The translations under genes were made by a program, and so were the position numbers. Shown one piece after another: positions 11,864 to 24,254 of a stretch of 64,000 bases of DNA. The stretch comes from Gordius sp. MW1. Taxonomy: Eukaryota; Nematomorpha; Gordioida; Gordea; Gordiidae. How positions within the stretch are numbered: position 1 is the first letter of the stretch; every line of letters starts with the position of its first letter. The notes beneath the pieces were generated by a model. The model had not been told where the DNA came from, did no database searches, and saw nothing but the letters and a program-made list of their open reading frames with translations. The stretch lies in assembly GCA_964036665.1 (NCBI GenBank), contig OZ038526.1, positions 2,604,001 to 2,668,000 on the forward strand, written 5' to 3'.

Positions 11864-13746
11864 TCGTCTTGTTTTTGTGTGATCTTTTATCGTGCATATG
11901 TGTTGCCTGTGTTATTAACTATTGAGAATTTATAAAAAAAAATTTATCGTGTTGTACACGCGTACTTGTATTTGATGTTACTATTCAACCGGCTTTTTCT
12001 ACGAACAAATGATTTGTGTAATAGGTCGACCTGTTAGGAAGGAATTAGTTTAAAATGAATTAGCCCAATTATTCTTATATTGTGAATAGGCTATAAATTC
12101 GAAAACGAGTGTATCATAATTTAAAAAATATTTTTAAAAAAGATTGTTAATCTAATTTATATCAAAAAATATAAAGCGTGTACATTAAAGATTATAATGA
12201 AGTCACATTGAGAAGGACTAACCTTTTTAAGCAAACTTCTGCCAACCAACCTTTAATACATTTGATCTTTTCTTAAATTATAATTTTTTAGAATTATTAA
12301 CAACACACAATTTAAACCCTAAAATAATTAATCTTTTTCTCTAAACTAATACATCAATGAATTTTATTATTAAATCGAAAATAATCCACAAAATTAGATT
12401 AGTCTAAATGGTTTGGCTGAACTCGTGTCAAAAATAAAAAAGGACTCGTGTAGGTTCTTCAAGATTTAAACAAATTTACTTGAGTTTGATATTGTTTTTT
12501 ATACAAAAATCTTTTTTTTTACATATTTATAATTATACAATTACTGAGCTTGAACTAGTTACTTTAGGAAGGGTTGGCTGCCCCCCTCTAAATCCATAAA
12601 TTTGTTGAAATTTATTACAATTAGGGCTTAAATTTCAAAAAATGTTCATTTTACCCCTCCCTAAATTATTATTCCCCCTCTCTAATTCCAATGCTGGCTT
12701 TTCTTGACATTTAAAAGGGTTAATAAAAAAATATTCATTTTGTAAATAAGACTTAACAATGCCTAAATATTAACACATCTAATGTGCTGTAAAAAATTGT
12801 TGACGGTTTTTTAACTTTATTGTCATTCAACAAATTAATTGAGCAGACTAAATTAAATAATTGCTATAAAAGTTAATTTTACGATTGGTTTTTATAAATA
12901 TGCAATTAATCGTTTTATCAATGTTAAGCTAATCCCTTAATTAATTTGCATTCTTATAAATAAATGTATCTGGAATAGCCATTTTCATATATATCAAAGA
13001 TTAAGATGGATGTCAGTATATGAATTCAAAGCATGTGCTTAACATCCCTATGGTTAAGTAGTAAACAATTGTAATTATTTTTACTTGACTACACCTAACA
13101 TTTCTTTATAAAACAATTTGATAAAAAAATTAAAATTGTTTTTGTATAACATAAATTTTATGCATAGTTAATTATTATATAGATGAAACAAATTACATTT
13201 GCTAATATGTATTTACATAAAAACATCATGAAATTATACAATCCCACTTTTATGATGGTAAATTGAGAAATTATTAATATTTAATAACATTGGGAGTATC
13301 ATAAGATCCAAAAACCTTTCATGCCTTCAATATCGTCCTGTTATAAAAAAGAGCTTTATAAATATCAATAACATATATGCATCTGTAAAAAAATAAAGTA
13401 TTCAAAATCTAATATATAGATGTAATAACATTTTAATGTTATCTCATTATAAGAGAGCATAAAAAATTCACGCCTATGTAATAAAATTTGACCATATTCA
13501 GAGAGCTTGATGTTTTCTTTTTTCAATGTCTTATGCGCATGAACTTTTCTTCACAAGATCTGAAAAAGATTAGCCCTCTTGATTTTGGGGGATAAGTCTT
13601 TTCAAAAAATTATTGTTTTCTTATATTTCTAATTTCATGGAAAAATTTATTGAATTTCTAAAAGAGTCTTCTATTTTCAATAGTTTGGCTATCCCATAAA
13701 ATATTAAATTCATAAATTATTAAGGTATAATATAAAGTTTAAAAAT
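11864..13746. other. Intergenic between convergent UTP25 and tra2
   Basis: Very AT-rich with no gene seen. Holds one degenerate family A copy (about 12555-12700) and probable 3' UTR sequence of both neighbours. Confidence 0.5.
12555..12700. mobile_element. Family A MITE, degenerate
   Basis: Has the family interior GGCTGCCCCCCTCTAAATCC and CCAATGCTGGCT, but both TIR tips are lost. Confidence 0.6.
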
Positions 13747-14701
13747 TCATTTCAACAAAAATTTGATTTCTGTTGTCTTAATTATACTTGGTGAATATGA
13801 TCGAGATCTGCTATAGCTCCTTCTCCCCCTTCCATAATAAGGTGATGGTGTTCGCCTTCTTGAATAGCCTGGTCCACTAATGATAATCAAACAGATTATA
13901 TACATTGACCTATGTTAAATTTAGGATATTTTACTAGGTTGGTTTTCCCATATAAATTCCTGGTGTAGGGGTATGTGCTTTTTGTGTTACAGAAAAGTCT
14001 ACTCTTATACGTCTGCCATCAATTTCTAAACCAGCACACTTTTCCTTTGCCTATTAGATTATTAAATATATATTTTAACTGCAACAGCTTACATAGGCTG
14101 CATCATCAACCGTGTCAAAATATACAAATCCAAATCCTCGTGATTTTCTAGTCTAAAATTTATAAAATAAAACAAAAATCTAATAGACACTACTGCATGA
14201 TCATAGACAATAACAACATCTTCAACACCACCATATTTAGAAAAGATATCACGCAAATCTCTCTCCTGTGTATAAAGACTCAAGCCAAACACACCCAGAC
14301 ACTTGCATGGCATCGGTTCATCCTAAAACGGGTTTAATTTAAATAACAAAAAGAAAAAAATACTGAATTTCCTATATTTCTAAATGAACGAGGAGAAGGA
14401 CGTCGTCTATGAGGTGATCTGTCCCTGTACTCATGCCTTCGATGTCGATCACGATCATATGAACTACTTCTAATAGAATGTCAGCATTGCGGGTGTTTAA
14501 AATTACCTTGTACGAGACCTGGTGTATGATCGAGAATAAGATCTTTTATAAGAAACTGAACTTCTTGAGTCAGTGTAAGAACGACTTCTACTCGCCAATC
14601 GACCTCGCCTAGATTTTTGATAGCTGTTTGTTGAAGGCGAACGTGAAGACTATGATAAATTTAATTTTAATTACCTAAATTATTACTTGATTATCCGACA
14701 T
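13747..14701 (-). CDS. tra2: Transformer-2 splicing regulator (RS-RRM-RS)
   Basis: Complete SR-type splicing factor of 232 aa. Coding exons on the minus strand: 14687-14701, 14507-14649, 14364-14469, 14194-14322, 14093-14152, 13935-14050, 13747-13876; phases all agree. It begins MSDNQ, followed by an Arg/Ser-rich region. The RRM has RNP2 LGVFGLS (about residue 97) and RNP1 RGFGFVYF (about residues 136-143), then the family-specific linker [13 protein letters not shown] and a short second RS tail ([10 protein letters not shown]). Introns are 37, 37, 41, 41, 42 and 58 bp. The C-terminus is shorter than in vertebrates; a GTATAA donor in the last exon could allow one more downstream exon. It binds GAA-type enhancers in pre-mRNA in the nucleus (family knowledge). 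Confidence 0.92.
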
Positions 14702-14830
14702 TAATTGCCCAAACGATTTTTAATTTCAGAAAAATTGGTTAAGACTAAAATGCGAACTTTATTCGGATGTTCTATGACAATATTCAAAGAAATAGGTAGA
14801 CGATCTTATCACTTCTGTGCAAATCGTAAT

Positions 14831-15067
14831 AGGTGCATTTCGTAATACAGGCAAGAATTGCTTATGCCCATGCGCAGTTATAACTCTCCGCGTTTGGTAA
14901 GTTTTCTAATATTATGATCTTTTATTTTGAAAATATTATTATCGTTTATTTTGTAAATTTAATGTAATCTAGGCAAAAAGTAATATAGGCAAGGGTTAGG
15001 GTTAGATTTAGTGATTTATTTGATAATATGTATTACTTATTACGAAACGCAAATATTACGAAATGCA
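14831..15067. mobile_element. Small TIR element
   Basis: GGTGCATTTCGTAATA at the left and TATTACGAAATGCACC at the right are perfect inverted copies about 235 bp apart, with a further TTACGAAACGC inside the right end. Non-coding; probable MITE. It lies in the divergent tra2/ACTL6A interval. Confidence 0.65.
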
Positions 15068-16375
15068 CCAGATTCGATCTTATTCCGCATTTTTATCGCA
15101 ATTTTCGTAAAATTCAATTTAAAATATTTTTTGGATTTCTAGCTGTGAAAAAACATTTCTTATATAACGCTCCAAACTAATTGCATTCTAATCGGATATA
15201 CAATTGATTATCTTTTATCTAAAAAACATCGGATAATCTAACATCATTTAATGATTGTTAGTCATAAGGCACTAAATACCGCGACATCTTTATAAATTTT
15301 TGTTCCTATAATGTATAAAAAATTAATTCAAATTTGTTTTATTGCCAAAAAAAATATATACGTTGTTCAAAAAAAATTAAAGTGTGGAGACTTAAGTGAA
15401 TTTAATAGGCCCCCAAGCTCTAAAAAAAAAATTCTTGGCCCCTTCGGCCCTCCCTCCGAAGATAAAAATTTTAGGCCTATATTAAATTAATTTATTATAT
15501 TAAATTAATCTTAATATAATTCATTTTTTATTAGTTTTCACAATCAATACCAACTCTTATGATTAAATATTTCTTCCTTTTACGTTTCGTTTTCCATTAG
15601 CAGTAAAAGCATGAATTGAATTTTTTTTTATAATTATAACGTAATTTGATTCATAAACTGGAAATTTGTTAAAAGGGTATTAATTATGATTTATTTGCAT
15701 TAATCTTAAATTATGACATTTATCGGTACATTTGTGTTTGCAAAACCTTGTCTATTAAAATTGTAGTTCATCAAGTACAGGCAGGTAGACAGGATTTTTT
15801 TAAGGGAAAGGGTGTCTAACAATGAAAATGATGCGTCAATTTTTTGTCGAAGATTTAATTCCAAAATAAAAACTATGTATAAACTAAGGTATTTCTAATT
15901 GTATTAAGTTAACTATAAATAATTTTAATCATTTAATTTAATAGTGAATCAAGAAAAAAATTTAAATAGTATGATAAGGGGAGGAGAGGGTTAGGGAGAT
16001 TTCATTAGACCCCGGTCATGCACTAATGAATTAAATGCCAATTTCTTTGTATGTTATATTTAAAAAGACACTAGTTAAATTTGGTCATTATGACAATGGT
16101 CCCAATCCCTTGTGCATATATTTGATCAGTTTCGTGAACAACATATTTAGTCTCAGCTGGTTAGCACGTGTGACTTGACGACTCGAGGAACTTTTAAACA
16201 GCAAATATATCTAGATGGAGGAGCAAACTAAAACAAATAACTGGATTTATTCTTGTTTAATCCACTGTATTAAAATTTTTTTAAGCGATAAAGTTAGTTT
16301 ATTAATATTATTAAATACTACAATTATATAATAATAACTATGTAAAAAAATATACATGAGTAATTATCTTCCTCT
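15068..16375. other. Intergenic AT-rich stretch
   Basis: No gene seen. A patch at 15405-15475 rich in GGCCCC/GGCCTT looks like worn transposon sequence. Confidence 0.4.
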
Positions 16376-16665
16376 TTTAGAAGAGGCCAGGAATGCCAAA
16401 AAAGAGAAATCAATTTTGCGATTAAAATTGCTAATGATTGTTTCAATAAAAATGCGGAGGATTATTTAGAGGGAGGGGATCGCCTGCCTATTTCTTTGAA
16501 TAAAGTCAACGGCATATTCCCATAGGATCTTGAACAGGAGAAAACCTGGGATAAAAATACTAGACTAAAAGAGGGCCTTGTATTTTTGTAGCTTGCTATC
16601 TTCAGCGAGGGCCATGGGGGCATAATAGATTATAAGGGACAAATATGTCAATGCATGTAAAATAT
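16376..16665 (-). pseudogene. Worn retroelement tail (restriction-like endonuclease)
   Basis: Nucleotide-level sister of 17460-17720: shared text includes GAAGAGGCCAGGAAT, GATCGCCTGCCTATTTC and AGGGCCATGGGG. By that similarity it is the minus-strand C-terminal tail of the same retroelement family, too damaged to read as protein. Confidence 0.55.
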
Positions 16666-17423
16666 ATAAACCTAAAGAAACGATACAGGGCTCAACCTAT
16701 GGATCTTTGTCTTGACACAATTGTAATATAGTTCGATTTAGATCATAGAGGTAAATTGAAATACTTATATTTCGTTGATAAATGTGATATTAGGTTAACA
16801 ATATCACACGACGACATCTATAGTGATTCCAAAAGCTTTAAAAGATTAGGATCAATTAGACATATATCTTTCAAAAGGCCTAAAATATTTGACAAAATTT
16901 TAAAGCATATTTTTTTAAACAAATTTGTAAAATGTTTGAATAGATTTAAAATTTAAATTCTCATAAATTAATTAAAATTTGATTCAAGAAAAATTAATGT
17001 TTCTTCTTTGCAAAATAAACTTTACCAGATCAAATCATGGTGACAACAAATTTTGTATTATTCAAAATTTTAATTAAACGCAAAGTTATTTTTTCTATTA
17101 TATGATGCTTCCCCATTTTATTCATTTGTTTGAATTCACATCAGCCCTGCCTCTAACCTAATGCTTTTGTTAAAGATCATTTTCTTTATTAAAAAACTGA
17201 ATTTATTTACAAAATATTAAAGAATTAAAATACTAACTTAAATCAGTATATTTGATCTCACATTATGCTTTGATACTTTCTGTTACATAATAGCATTTCA
17301 GGCTTTTAAAGGTTGTTAAGATGGTCTGATACAATTGTGGCAAAAACTCAACCGTTGGCATTTTTTTTAAAATAATATATTAGTTTGTTGATATATATCT
17401 AAACATAATATTAAATGGTACAA
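16666..17423. other. AT-rich spacer between two retroelement relics
   Basis: A 66-codon plus-strand ORF at 16756-16956 (MKYLYFVDKCDIRLTIS) matches no family I know. Nothing else seen. Confidence 0.3.
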
Positions 17424-18060
17424 TTATATAATAATGATATTTAAAAAAATATTGTATGAGTAAGTCTTCATCTTCTCTTTTAGAAGAGGCCAGGAATCCA
17501 AAAAAGATTTGAAATTAAATTTTACAATTAAGATAGGTATTGATTGTTTCAATAAAAATGCGAGGGAATATTTAGAAAGAGGGGATCGCCTGCCTATTTC
17601 TTTGAATAAAGCCGACGCCATTTTTCCATATACCTATTGGGATAAAATACTAGAGTCCAAGGGGGCCTTGTATTTTGGAGCTTGCGTTCTTCAGCAAGGG
17701 CCATGGGGTAATAATTAAGATTAGAGGGGGCAAATAGGTCTATGCATGTAAAATCCCATTTTAAAAGGAGACCATTTTCCCATGGGACTAGTGACGAACC
17801 GTCAGGACGCATTCGACCTTCAAGGGAAAGATCTGTTCAAATATGGATGGAACCTTGGCCTTTTTAAGGGCTGACTGGATAATGGAATTGATTTTAAAGT
17901 GTCGCAAGTGTCTAAATTTATTAAGTCTGCAGTGTAACGGGTGGCGTGCTTCTTCATCAACCGGCACGTTGCATAAGAGTAGCTGGCCATTGGGTCCGGA
18001 AAATATTAGGGCAAATTCAGCCGGCAATTTGTTCCTTCTTTACTTAAGATATATCCTAAA
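17424..18060 (-). pseudogene. R2-type retroelement C-terminal endonuclease, frameshifted
   Basis: Read on the minus strand from 18027 downward, three frames carry consecutive pieces of one protein: a zinc-knuckle-like part (CNVPVDEEARHPLHC), a helix (SIIQSALKKAKVPSIFEQ), then MRPDGSSLVPWENG and LKWDFTCIDLFAPS, then KEIGRRSPLSKYS and LKQSIPILIVKFN. The order zinc knuckle, RxPDG, WDFTC.D is that of the restriction-like endonuclease of R2-group non-LTR elements (family knowledge; assignment is inference). At least two frameshifts. The reverse transcriptase part is absent. Confidence 0.7.
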
Positions 18061-18142
18061 TTAAAGTTCGACTCCCCTGTGATAAAAAGCTAGCTTTGCC
18101 CCATTTGAGATAATATATTACCACCTCCTCCTCATTCTCTAT

Positions 18143-19165
18143 TAGAGGTGTGCACGGATCAATCCAATCCGTCTGAACTCGGATCGGATTCACATTTTAA
18201 TTTTGGAAGTCGGATCGGATCAACATTTTATTTTAGTCGGATCGGATTTTCAAATTTAAAATAAACAATAATAAGTTCTAATTAAAATTATTAATTTTTA
18301 GTATACCTTTTCAAATTATCTTTGCATTCTTTTTTTACTTTACCATTTTTGATGCCCACTACCACCTCTCACCTTACTTACCCTCATATATTTATCAGTA
18401 TTTCCCTAGCGTTTTCCCCTAGCTAGACTTTCTTGTTTGGCGAGAAAGGAGCTAGTGTCAATGATAAATCAGCATCTCCCGTTTCCTTTTTCGCATAGGC
18501 ATCTCTTTCTATCTCAACTCAACTCCGAAAATCATCAATCACAATCTCCCCTTTCCTTAAAGCACACGAGTAGCTTATTTCCCTCTTGATTCCGGGGAAA
18601 CATGAATGATGTAGCTTGCCTTCTTAGAAGCGATCTATATGGTGCAGGGGTATTGTCGTTGACGAGATGGTGTGAGTCATGCTGACTTGAGGGGAAAAAA
18701 TAATGGGGGGGGGGTGTTGGAAATAATCATTGGGATTCGTAACAGCTAGCAAATATAACAATATTATTTATCATATTAAAAACCGTCATGGGAAAAATAA
18801 TAAAAAGATTTAAAAGAAATATGCTTCAACAAGTTAAAAAAGAAGACGGAAAAAGTCAAATTTGGAGTCACTTTGACCTTTTAAATGAAAATGATTTATA
18901 CACCGGTTATGTAATCTGCAAGAAATGCCATCATATCTACACATATAATTCCATTCGAGGTAGTTCCCATCTTTTGCATCATAAATGTATTCCAAAAACA
19001 ATAAAAAATTATGTTCGTAAAATTTTAATTTAAAAATTTCGGATCGGATCGTATTTAAATTTCAAAAAACTCGGATCGGATCGGATTTAGATTTTAAAAA
19101 ACTCAAATCGGATGGATATAAAATTTTTCAAAAACCCCTTGGATCGGATCAAAAACTAATCTCTA
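18143..19165. mobile_element. Family D hAT element, internally deleted
   Basis: Starts TAGAGGTGTGCACGGATC, the same end as at 52050, followed by repeated CGGATCGGAT motifs. The right end carries GGATCGGATCGGATTTAG repeats and stops near CTCTA, with the last terminal segment lost. It retains only a BED-finger ORF (18788-19033). No clean 8-bp duplication is visible. Confidence 0.75.
18788..19033 (+). CDS. BED zinc-finger fragment of hAT transposase
   Basis: An 81-aa ORF inside the family D element. SQIWSHFDLL, then ICKKCHHIY and SSHLLHHKC, gives the aromatic lead plus Cys-x2-Cys and His-x-His/Cys pattern of the BED DNA-binding finger at the N-terminus of many hAT transposases. The DDE catalytic part and dimerisation domain are missing. 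It could at most encode a stand-alone finger; expression is unknown. Confidence 0.7.
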   Translation: MGKIIKRFKRNMLQQVKKEDGKSQIWSHFDLLNENDLYTGYVICKKCHHIYTYNSIRGSSHLLHHKCIPKTIKNYVRKILI

Positions 19166-19479
19166 TACATAATTGTCATTGTTTGTCGACAAATCGACAG
19201 TTTCTTCTGTGTTCGGCCATAGAGTTATGAGAATAACTGGGCTTTAAAGGTTAAATTGTGAAGTGATATATTAATGTAACCAAAAAAATCAATATTTAAT
19301 ATATTATCTCCGCAAGAGTATATATTTCTTTACAATTTTATTTATATAATTTATAACAAAATTAAGAAGTTGTTGAAATATAAAGGTAGGATCAGATTTG
19401 TCCGGTTATCCGATAACTTTAAAACGAGTATTCAATGAATATTTTGTAGTCAATTAACTGCTCTTAACCGATTTCAAAT

Positions 19480-22400
19480 ATGAGCGGTGGAGTTTATGGA
19501 GGAGGTTTGGTTAATTTTTTAAGGTATTTATGAAATTTTTATGTAGATGATGTTGGGGCGTTAGTTTTTGACTTTGGCTCAAGTTCTATTCGTTCAGGAT
19601 ATGCTGGTGAAGATATGCCTAAGGTTTCATTTAATTTTATTGTATTTTATATCTGTTCTCAGTATGAAATTTGTACAGCCTTGGCTTACAAGCCTATGGA
19701 GGAAGACACAACAGTTATGGAACCAATGAAAAATGGGGAACAGATTACACAAAAAAATCAAAACATAAAATCTGATAAGATTACAATTCATAAAAATAAA
19801 AAATGGTCATTTGGAACAAACACTATTAAAGTACCAAGGCCTCATAAAGAAATTGTGTCTATGTTAAAGGAGGGAATGAGTAATTTTAATATAAGTTATG
19901 ATATGTTCTATAGTATTCTTCAAAAGTTTAAAACTTTGTTTGTTAAGTCATAACTTTCATTATACATAATTTGCAAAAATTTATTTTTATGACCTTTGTA
20001 TAAAAATTCCATCTTATACTTTATAGTTGAAGATTGGGATATTTTTGAAGAAGTATTAGATCATATTTATGAGAAGCAGATGAGAGTAGATCCTGCTTTA
20101 CATCCCTTATTAATGTCAGAACCACCAGTATGAACATTTGATATAAAACATGGAAAATCACAATAGACATTTTAAGTTAGATGCATAATCATACTTTTTA
20201 ATTTTTAGTGGAACGTTAGAGCTAAACGTGAAAAATTGACGGAACTTATGATTGAAAAATACAACATCCCAGCTTTTTATCTTGTAAAAAATGCTGTTCT
20301 GTCGGCGTAAGCAAATACATATTTTATTTACCCTCATTTAAATATTAGGAATGAAACTAAACTTATTTTTTTATACTATTGTGATTTTTAATTTATTAGA
20401 TTTATGTCCGTTACTTGTGGTGATTATTTGGCTCAAAATATCTTTATTGTAAAACTCGTGTGAAATATTTTAATAGGTTCAAATATTTTTTTAAATAATA
20501 TTACTACAATTATTATACCTAACTTCAAAACATCAATTGCAAAATCTTGATTTTCACATTCTAATTTAATAATGGTACATTCTGCCAATTTTTTGCATTT
20601 TGATCTTGAATCATTCAATTCCCTTTGACTTTTAAACTAGGAAATATATAAATCAAAATTCTTTTGATATTATGGAGACAGATTTGCAAATGGGAAGTCA
20701 ACCTGCCTTGTTATGGATAGTGGTGCAATACACACAACCGCCATTCCTGTCTATGACGGTTATTGCTTGACAAATGGTAAGGTATCCTTCTTGAACAATA
20801 AATTTTCCACAATCTTTCTCCATTATTTATTTGTCTCGAGGTATTAAAGTTTTTGAAATAATTACGTTCGTTTTTCCTAAATACCACTCCCAGCTATTGT
20901 GAGGAGTCCTTTGGGTGGTGACTTTGTCACCATTCAGTGTCGCAATTATTTCGCCGAAAATGACATAGCCATAGTGCCTTCCTACCTCGTGGAGTCGAAG
21001 GAAACGGTTAAAGACGGCGAACCTGCCAAATGGACAAAACGGACAAACCTCAAAGATATCACTAAGTCATATCACAACTACATGGTTAAAGTAAGGAGTT
21101 AGTTTTCATTTGAAACATAAAAAGTGAAGAATTTTTTATTGTCTCCCTTTTTCATTTGCTTGGATAGGAAATTTTGCAAGATTTCCAAACCACGGTGTTG
21201 CAAGTGAACGATACGCCCCTGGAAACCAAGTAAATTACAGAATCTTGTTAACAAAGTTTCATTGTTGTGTATTCTAATTTTATGTTATTTTAAAAAAGAA
21301 TTTTTCCCAAATTCACTATAAATATTGATGATTTTTTAAAGCTTCGCCCTTGTATTTACGTCAAATAAAGATTATAAATAACCTTATCGTTTGAAACAGA
21401 GAACTTGAAAATATGCCGACGATACAGTACGAATTCCCCAACGGTTATCACAAAGATTTCGGGCTGGAAAGATACCAAATTCCCGAGGGCCTTTTTGACC
21501 CCACCACCATCCTCAAGGTTTGTTACATTTTATCACACAACCTTAATTGTATCGTGCCTTCAACTGTTAATTACTATTTAGTGTTGGCAAGCAAGCAGCT
21601 TCTATAATTTAAGATTAAAGTGATTTTTTGTGAGGGTTAAATGCGCCTCCGATATGATATGTTTTGAACACTAATAACTTTGAAAAGGAACCTATTTGAG
21701 TATGAGATAATTTTAAAGTTTTTAAACTTTTAATCGTGCCAGGGTCCGAACAACAATTCCATGCTGAGCGTCGTACACGCTGCCACCACAAGCGTCGGGT
21801 TGTGTGATATCGACTTACGAGCTGTAATAACATTCAGAAATTTATGTTTTTAGCTATCACCAAATTTTCTTCGTGTCGTTTATAGAGTTATAAAATTTGA
21901 TAAAGTATTTTGAACACGCGTGTCAAATGTAAGTTCAATTTGTCGTTGGCCCATTATTTCGACATTTATTCAATTGTCTTGCACCTGTGCATGGGCGTAA
22001 TCAGCAATCCAGAAATTCGTTAACATTTCATTAAATCATAGCTAAAATATCACAAAATTATCATTTTGTCCCCCTCTAATCAAACCTGGCTACGCCCATG
22101 TACGTGTGCCTCTATTATCGAGCCGAAAATTTAGTATCTCTTTTGAGCCCGGTTTATGATTATAATTAAAAGTTAATTTGGCTTATTTTACGTTAGTCAT
22201 TGTACAGCAACGTCACGGTCGTGGGTGGGAACTCGTTACTTTCTGGCTTTACCGAGAGGCTCAACAACGACCTCGCTATCAAAACTCCTTCGGTACCCCT
22301 CAATTCTTTCCTCCAAATTTTTAATCCACAAATTATTTACTCGTATCATTTGTTTTTTAATCACGGTTTTTTAACGGACGTCAGAATATCAGATTGAAAT

Positions 22401-23085
22401 TGTTGTACTCCAACAACAGCGCCGAACGACGGTTCGCCCCCTGGATAGGTGGCTCCATCGTGGCCTCCTTGGTAAGTCCTATCCATGCATTCCTATGATC
22501 ACTGTGCCAGCATTTTTAAAACGCCTAAACCATACCTTAGTGACCAAATTTGACGCGATACTAAATATTAGCGTAGTTATTGACAAATTGTTGGTGTTTG
22601 GGTAAAATAGAAAAGGAGCAAAGTAAATTGTGTATTTTGAGGTCTTGAATTATACTGTCATTCTTGCAAAGAGGTTGCAGTTCTAGGAGTTGTCTTAAAA
22701 TTTCGCCTGATACTTTTACACTACCCTTTATATACTTTCATTATGAATTATGCGATTCTTGATATAAAATAAACAAGAGATGGGGGGGGGGATATCGGGT
22801 AAAGGTTATATTTTTCTGTGTTTTTATAAGTTTTTTAAAAAATAATATCATAACTCGAATTTGGTTTTACTTAATGGTAATACCTAAGTCCATAAAGTAA
22901 TAATTAATCTTTTAATTATGATTTTTGCTACTTCCTAATGATTGATTAGACTGGCATTGTCATGGTAATTTTTAATCAATAAGTTGTTTCTTCTTTTAAC
23001 ACAGGGAACCTTTCAGCAACTCTGGATTTCGCGGCAAGAATACGACGAAAGCGGGAAACATATCGTCGACAAGAAATGCCCGTAG
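19480..23085 (+). CDS. ACTL6A: Actin-like protein 6A (BAF53/Bap55)
   Basis: Nuclear actin-related protein, subunit of BAF (SWI/SNF) and TIP60/INO80 remodellers. Thirteen exons: 19480-19504, 19547-19623, 19663-19879, 20027-20127, 20209-20306, 20682-20776, 20894-21090, 21168-21229, 21400-21517, 21743-21823, 22197-22292, 22385-22471, 23005-23085. These give 445 codons with every phase consistent. It opens [20 protein letters not shown]; it contains the second nucleotide-binding loop [53 protein letters not shown] and the end [16 protein letters not shown]. At 444 aa it is slightly longer than the human protein. The extra length is mainly a lysine-rich insert in exon 3. Several introns are about 40-80 bp. 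Confidence 0.95.
21990..22100. mobile_element. Family A MITE, ACTL6A intron
   Basis: CATGGGCGTAATCAGC to CTGGCTACGCCCATG, 111 bp; flanks CACCTGTG and TACGTGTG match in 5/8. Confidence 0.75.
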
Positions 23086-23206
23086 AATGTTGACTTATAT
23101 TCTAAAACTCTTTATATTTATTTTTCGTCATTAATTTAACTCCCTTTACCATTGTCATGTTTATCATTTTTTATGTATGTGTATATATAAATATATATAT
23201 ATGAAT

Positions 23207-23212
23207 AATAAA
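23207..23212 (+). terminator. Poly(A) signal of ACTL6A
   Basis: Canonical AATAAA 122 bp after the stop codon at 23085, the first good hexamer downstream. Confidence 0.6.
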
Positions 23213-24254
23213 TTGACATTTGTTATGTTTTTTAAATAGACACGGCTTTTCTCAAACATAAGGCTTCAGCATTTATTTCTATCTTCTAAGTATTTTAATT
23301 TTTGTGGTTGTTTACAGTATAATAGCTTAATAGTATTATTTAATCCAATTTATATCAATAATAAAAGTTTTACTTCATTATGGATATTCAAAGAGAAATG
23401 TGTGACCTTACAATATAGATTGTTATATGTAAATGACGTTGTTAATACATATTTTTGCGATTTGATACAATTTCGACTAATTATACTTTTCCATTTTCAT
23501 AAAACTTTGATGAGGGTTAATAAGTTTTTAAATTATATACAACTTTTCTCAATTTTTAAAATCCATTAAAGATTTTGGAAATATTAAAATGTCTTTAAAT
23601 TATTTTAATAACTTTTTTTTAACATTTTAATACCAACCAGACATAGGGTGGATTTAGAATTCCCCTATAATGGGTAAAAAAGAGGAATGTGCATTTATTT
23701 GAGTTTGCTTAAACCTAAACTGGACGTATTAAATCTAAATATCATCTAGTTTTTAGAAATAAAATAGATAATAATTAATGCTATAGAGGTTAAATGTGTT
23801 ATTCCGACTTTCCGTTACATTTACCCCTAAGTATTTATAAAATATGAAGAAAGTTAAGATTCGCCAAGTCTATTACATTAATACAGTTACTTATTTCCAC
23901 CAAAATAGCACAAAATAAGATCAAAAAATGGTTTATTTTCGAATAATACATTGATAAAACTAGCTACACGATTGCTGTAATAATATATTTTTGCATCTCA
24001 CAGAGGCGTGACAATAAATTTCTGAGCAAAACATCGAGGCCCCTCAGTACACACGATCTGAAGAAAATCTTTGATCTGTAATACATTTTAAAATGATAAA
24101 TTAAAAAGCATCATATGAATAGTTTACAAAAAAAAGTGAACTAAAAGTCATTTAGCTCCAAAACTTTTAAGCTCCTAAAGCAATTTGGTAACGTAGGAAA
24201 TAATTTAAAGCTTAGAATTTCATGTGACGCTATAAAACAATGCGAGACCCGCAG
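23213..24254. other. Intergenic between convergent ACTL6A and EI24
   Basis: AT-rich, no gene seen; the right part is likely EI24 3' UTR. Confidence 0.4.

Noticed and set aside
14993-15006. GGGTTAGGGTTAG telomere-like motif
   Set aside because: Only two units inside a small TIR element; not an interstitial telomere array.
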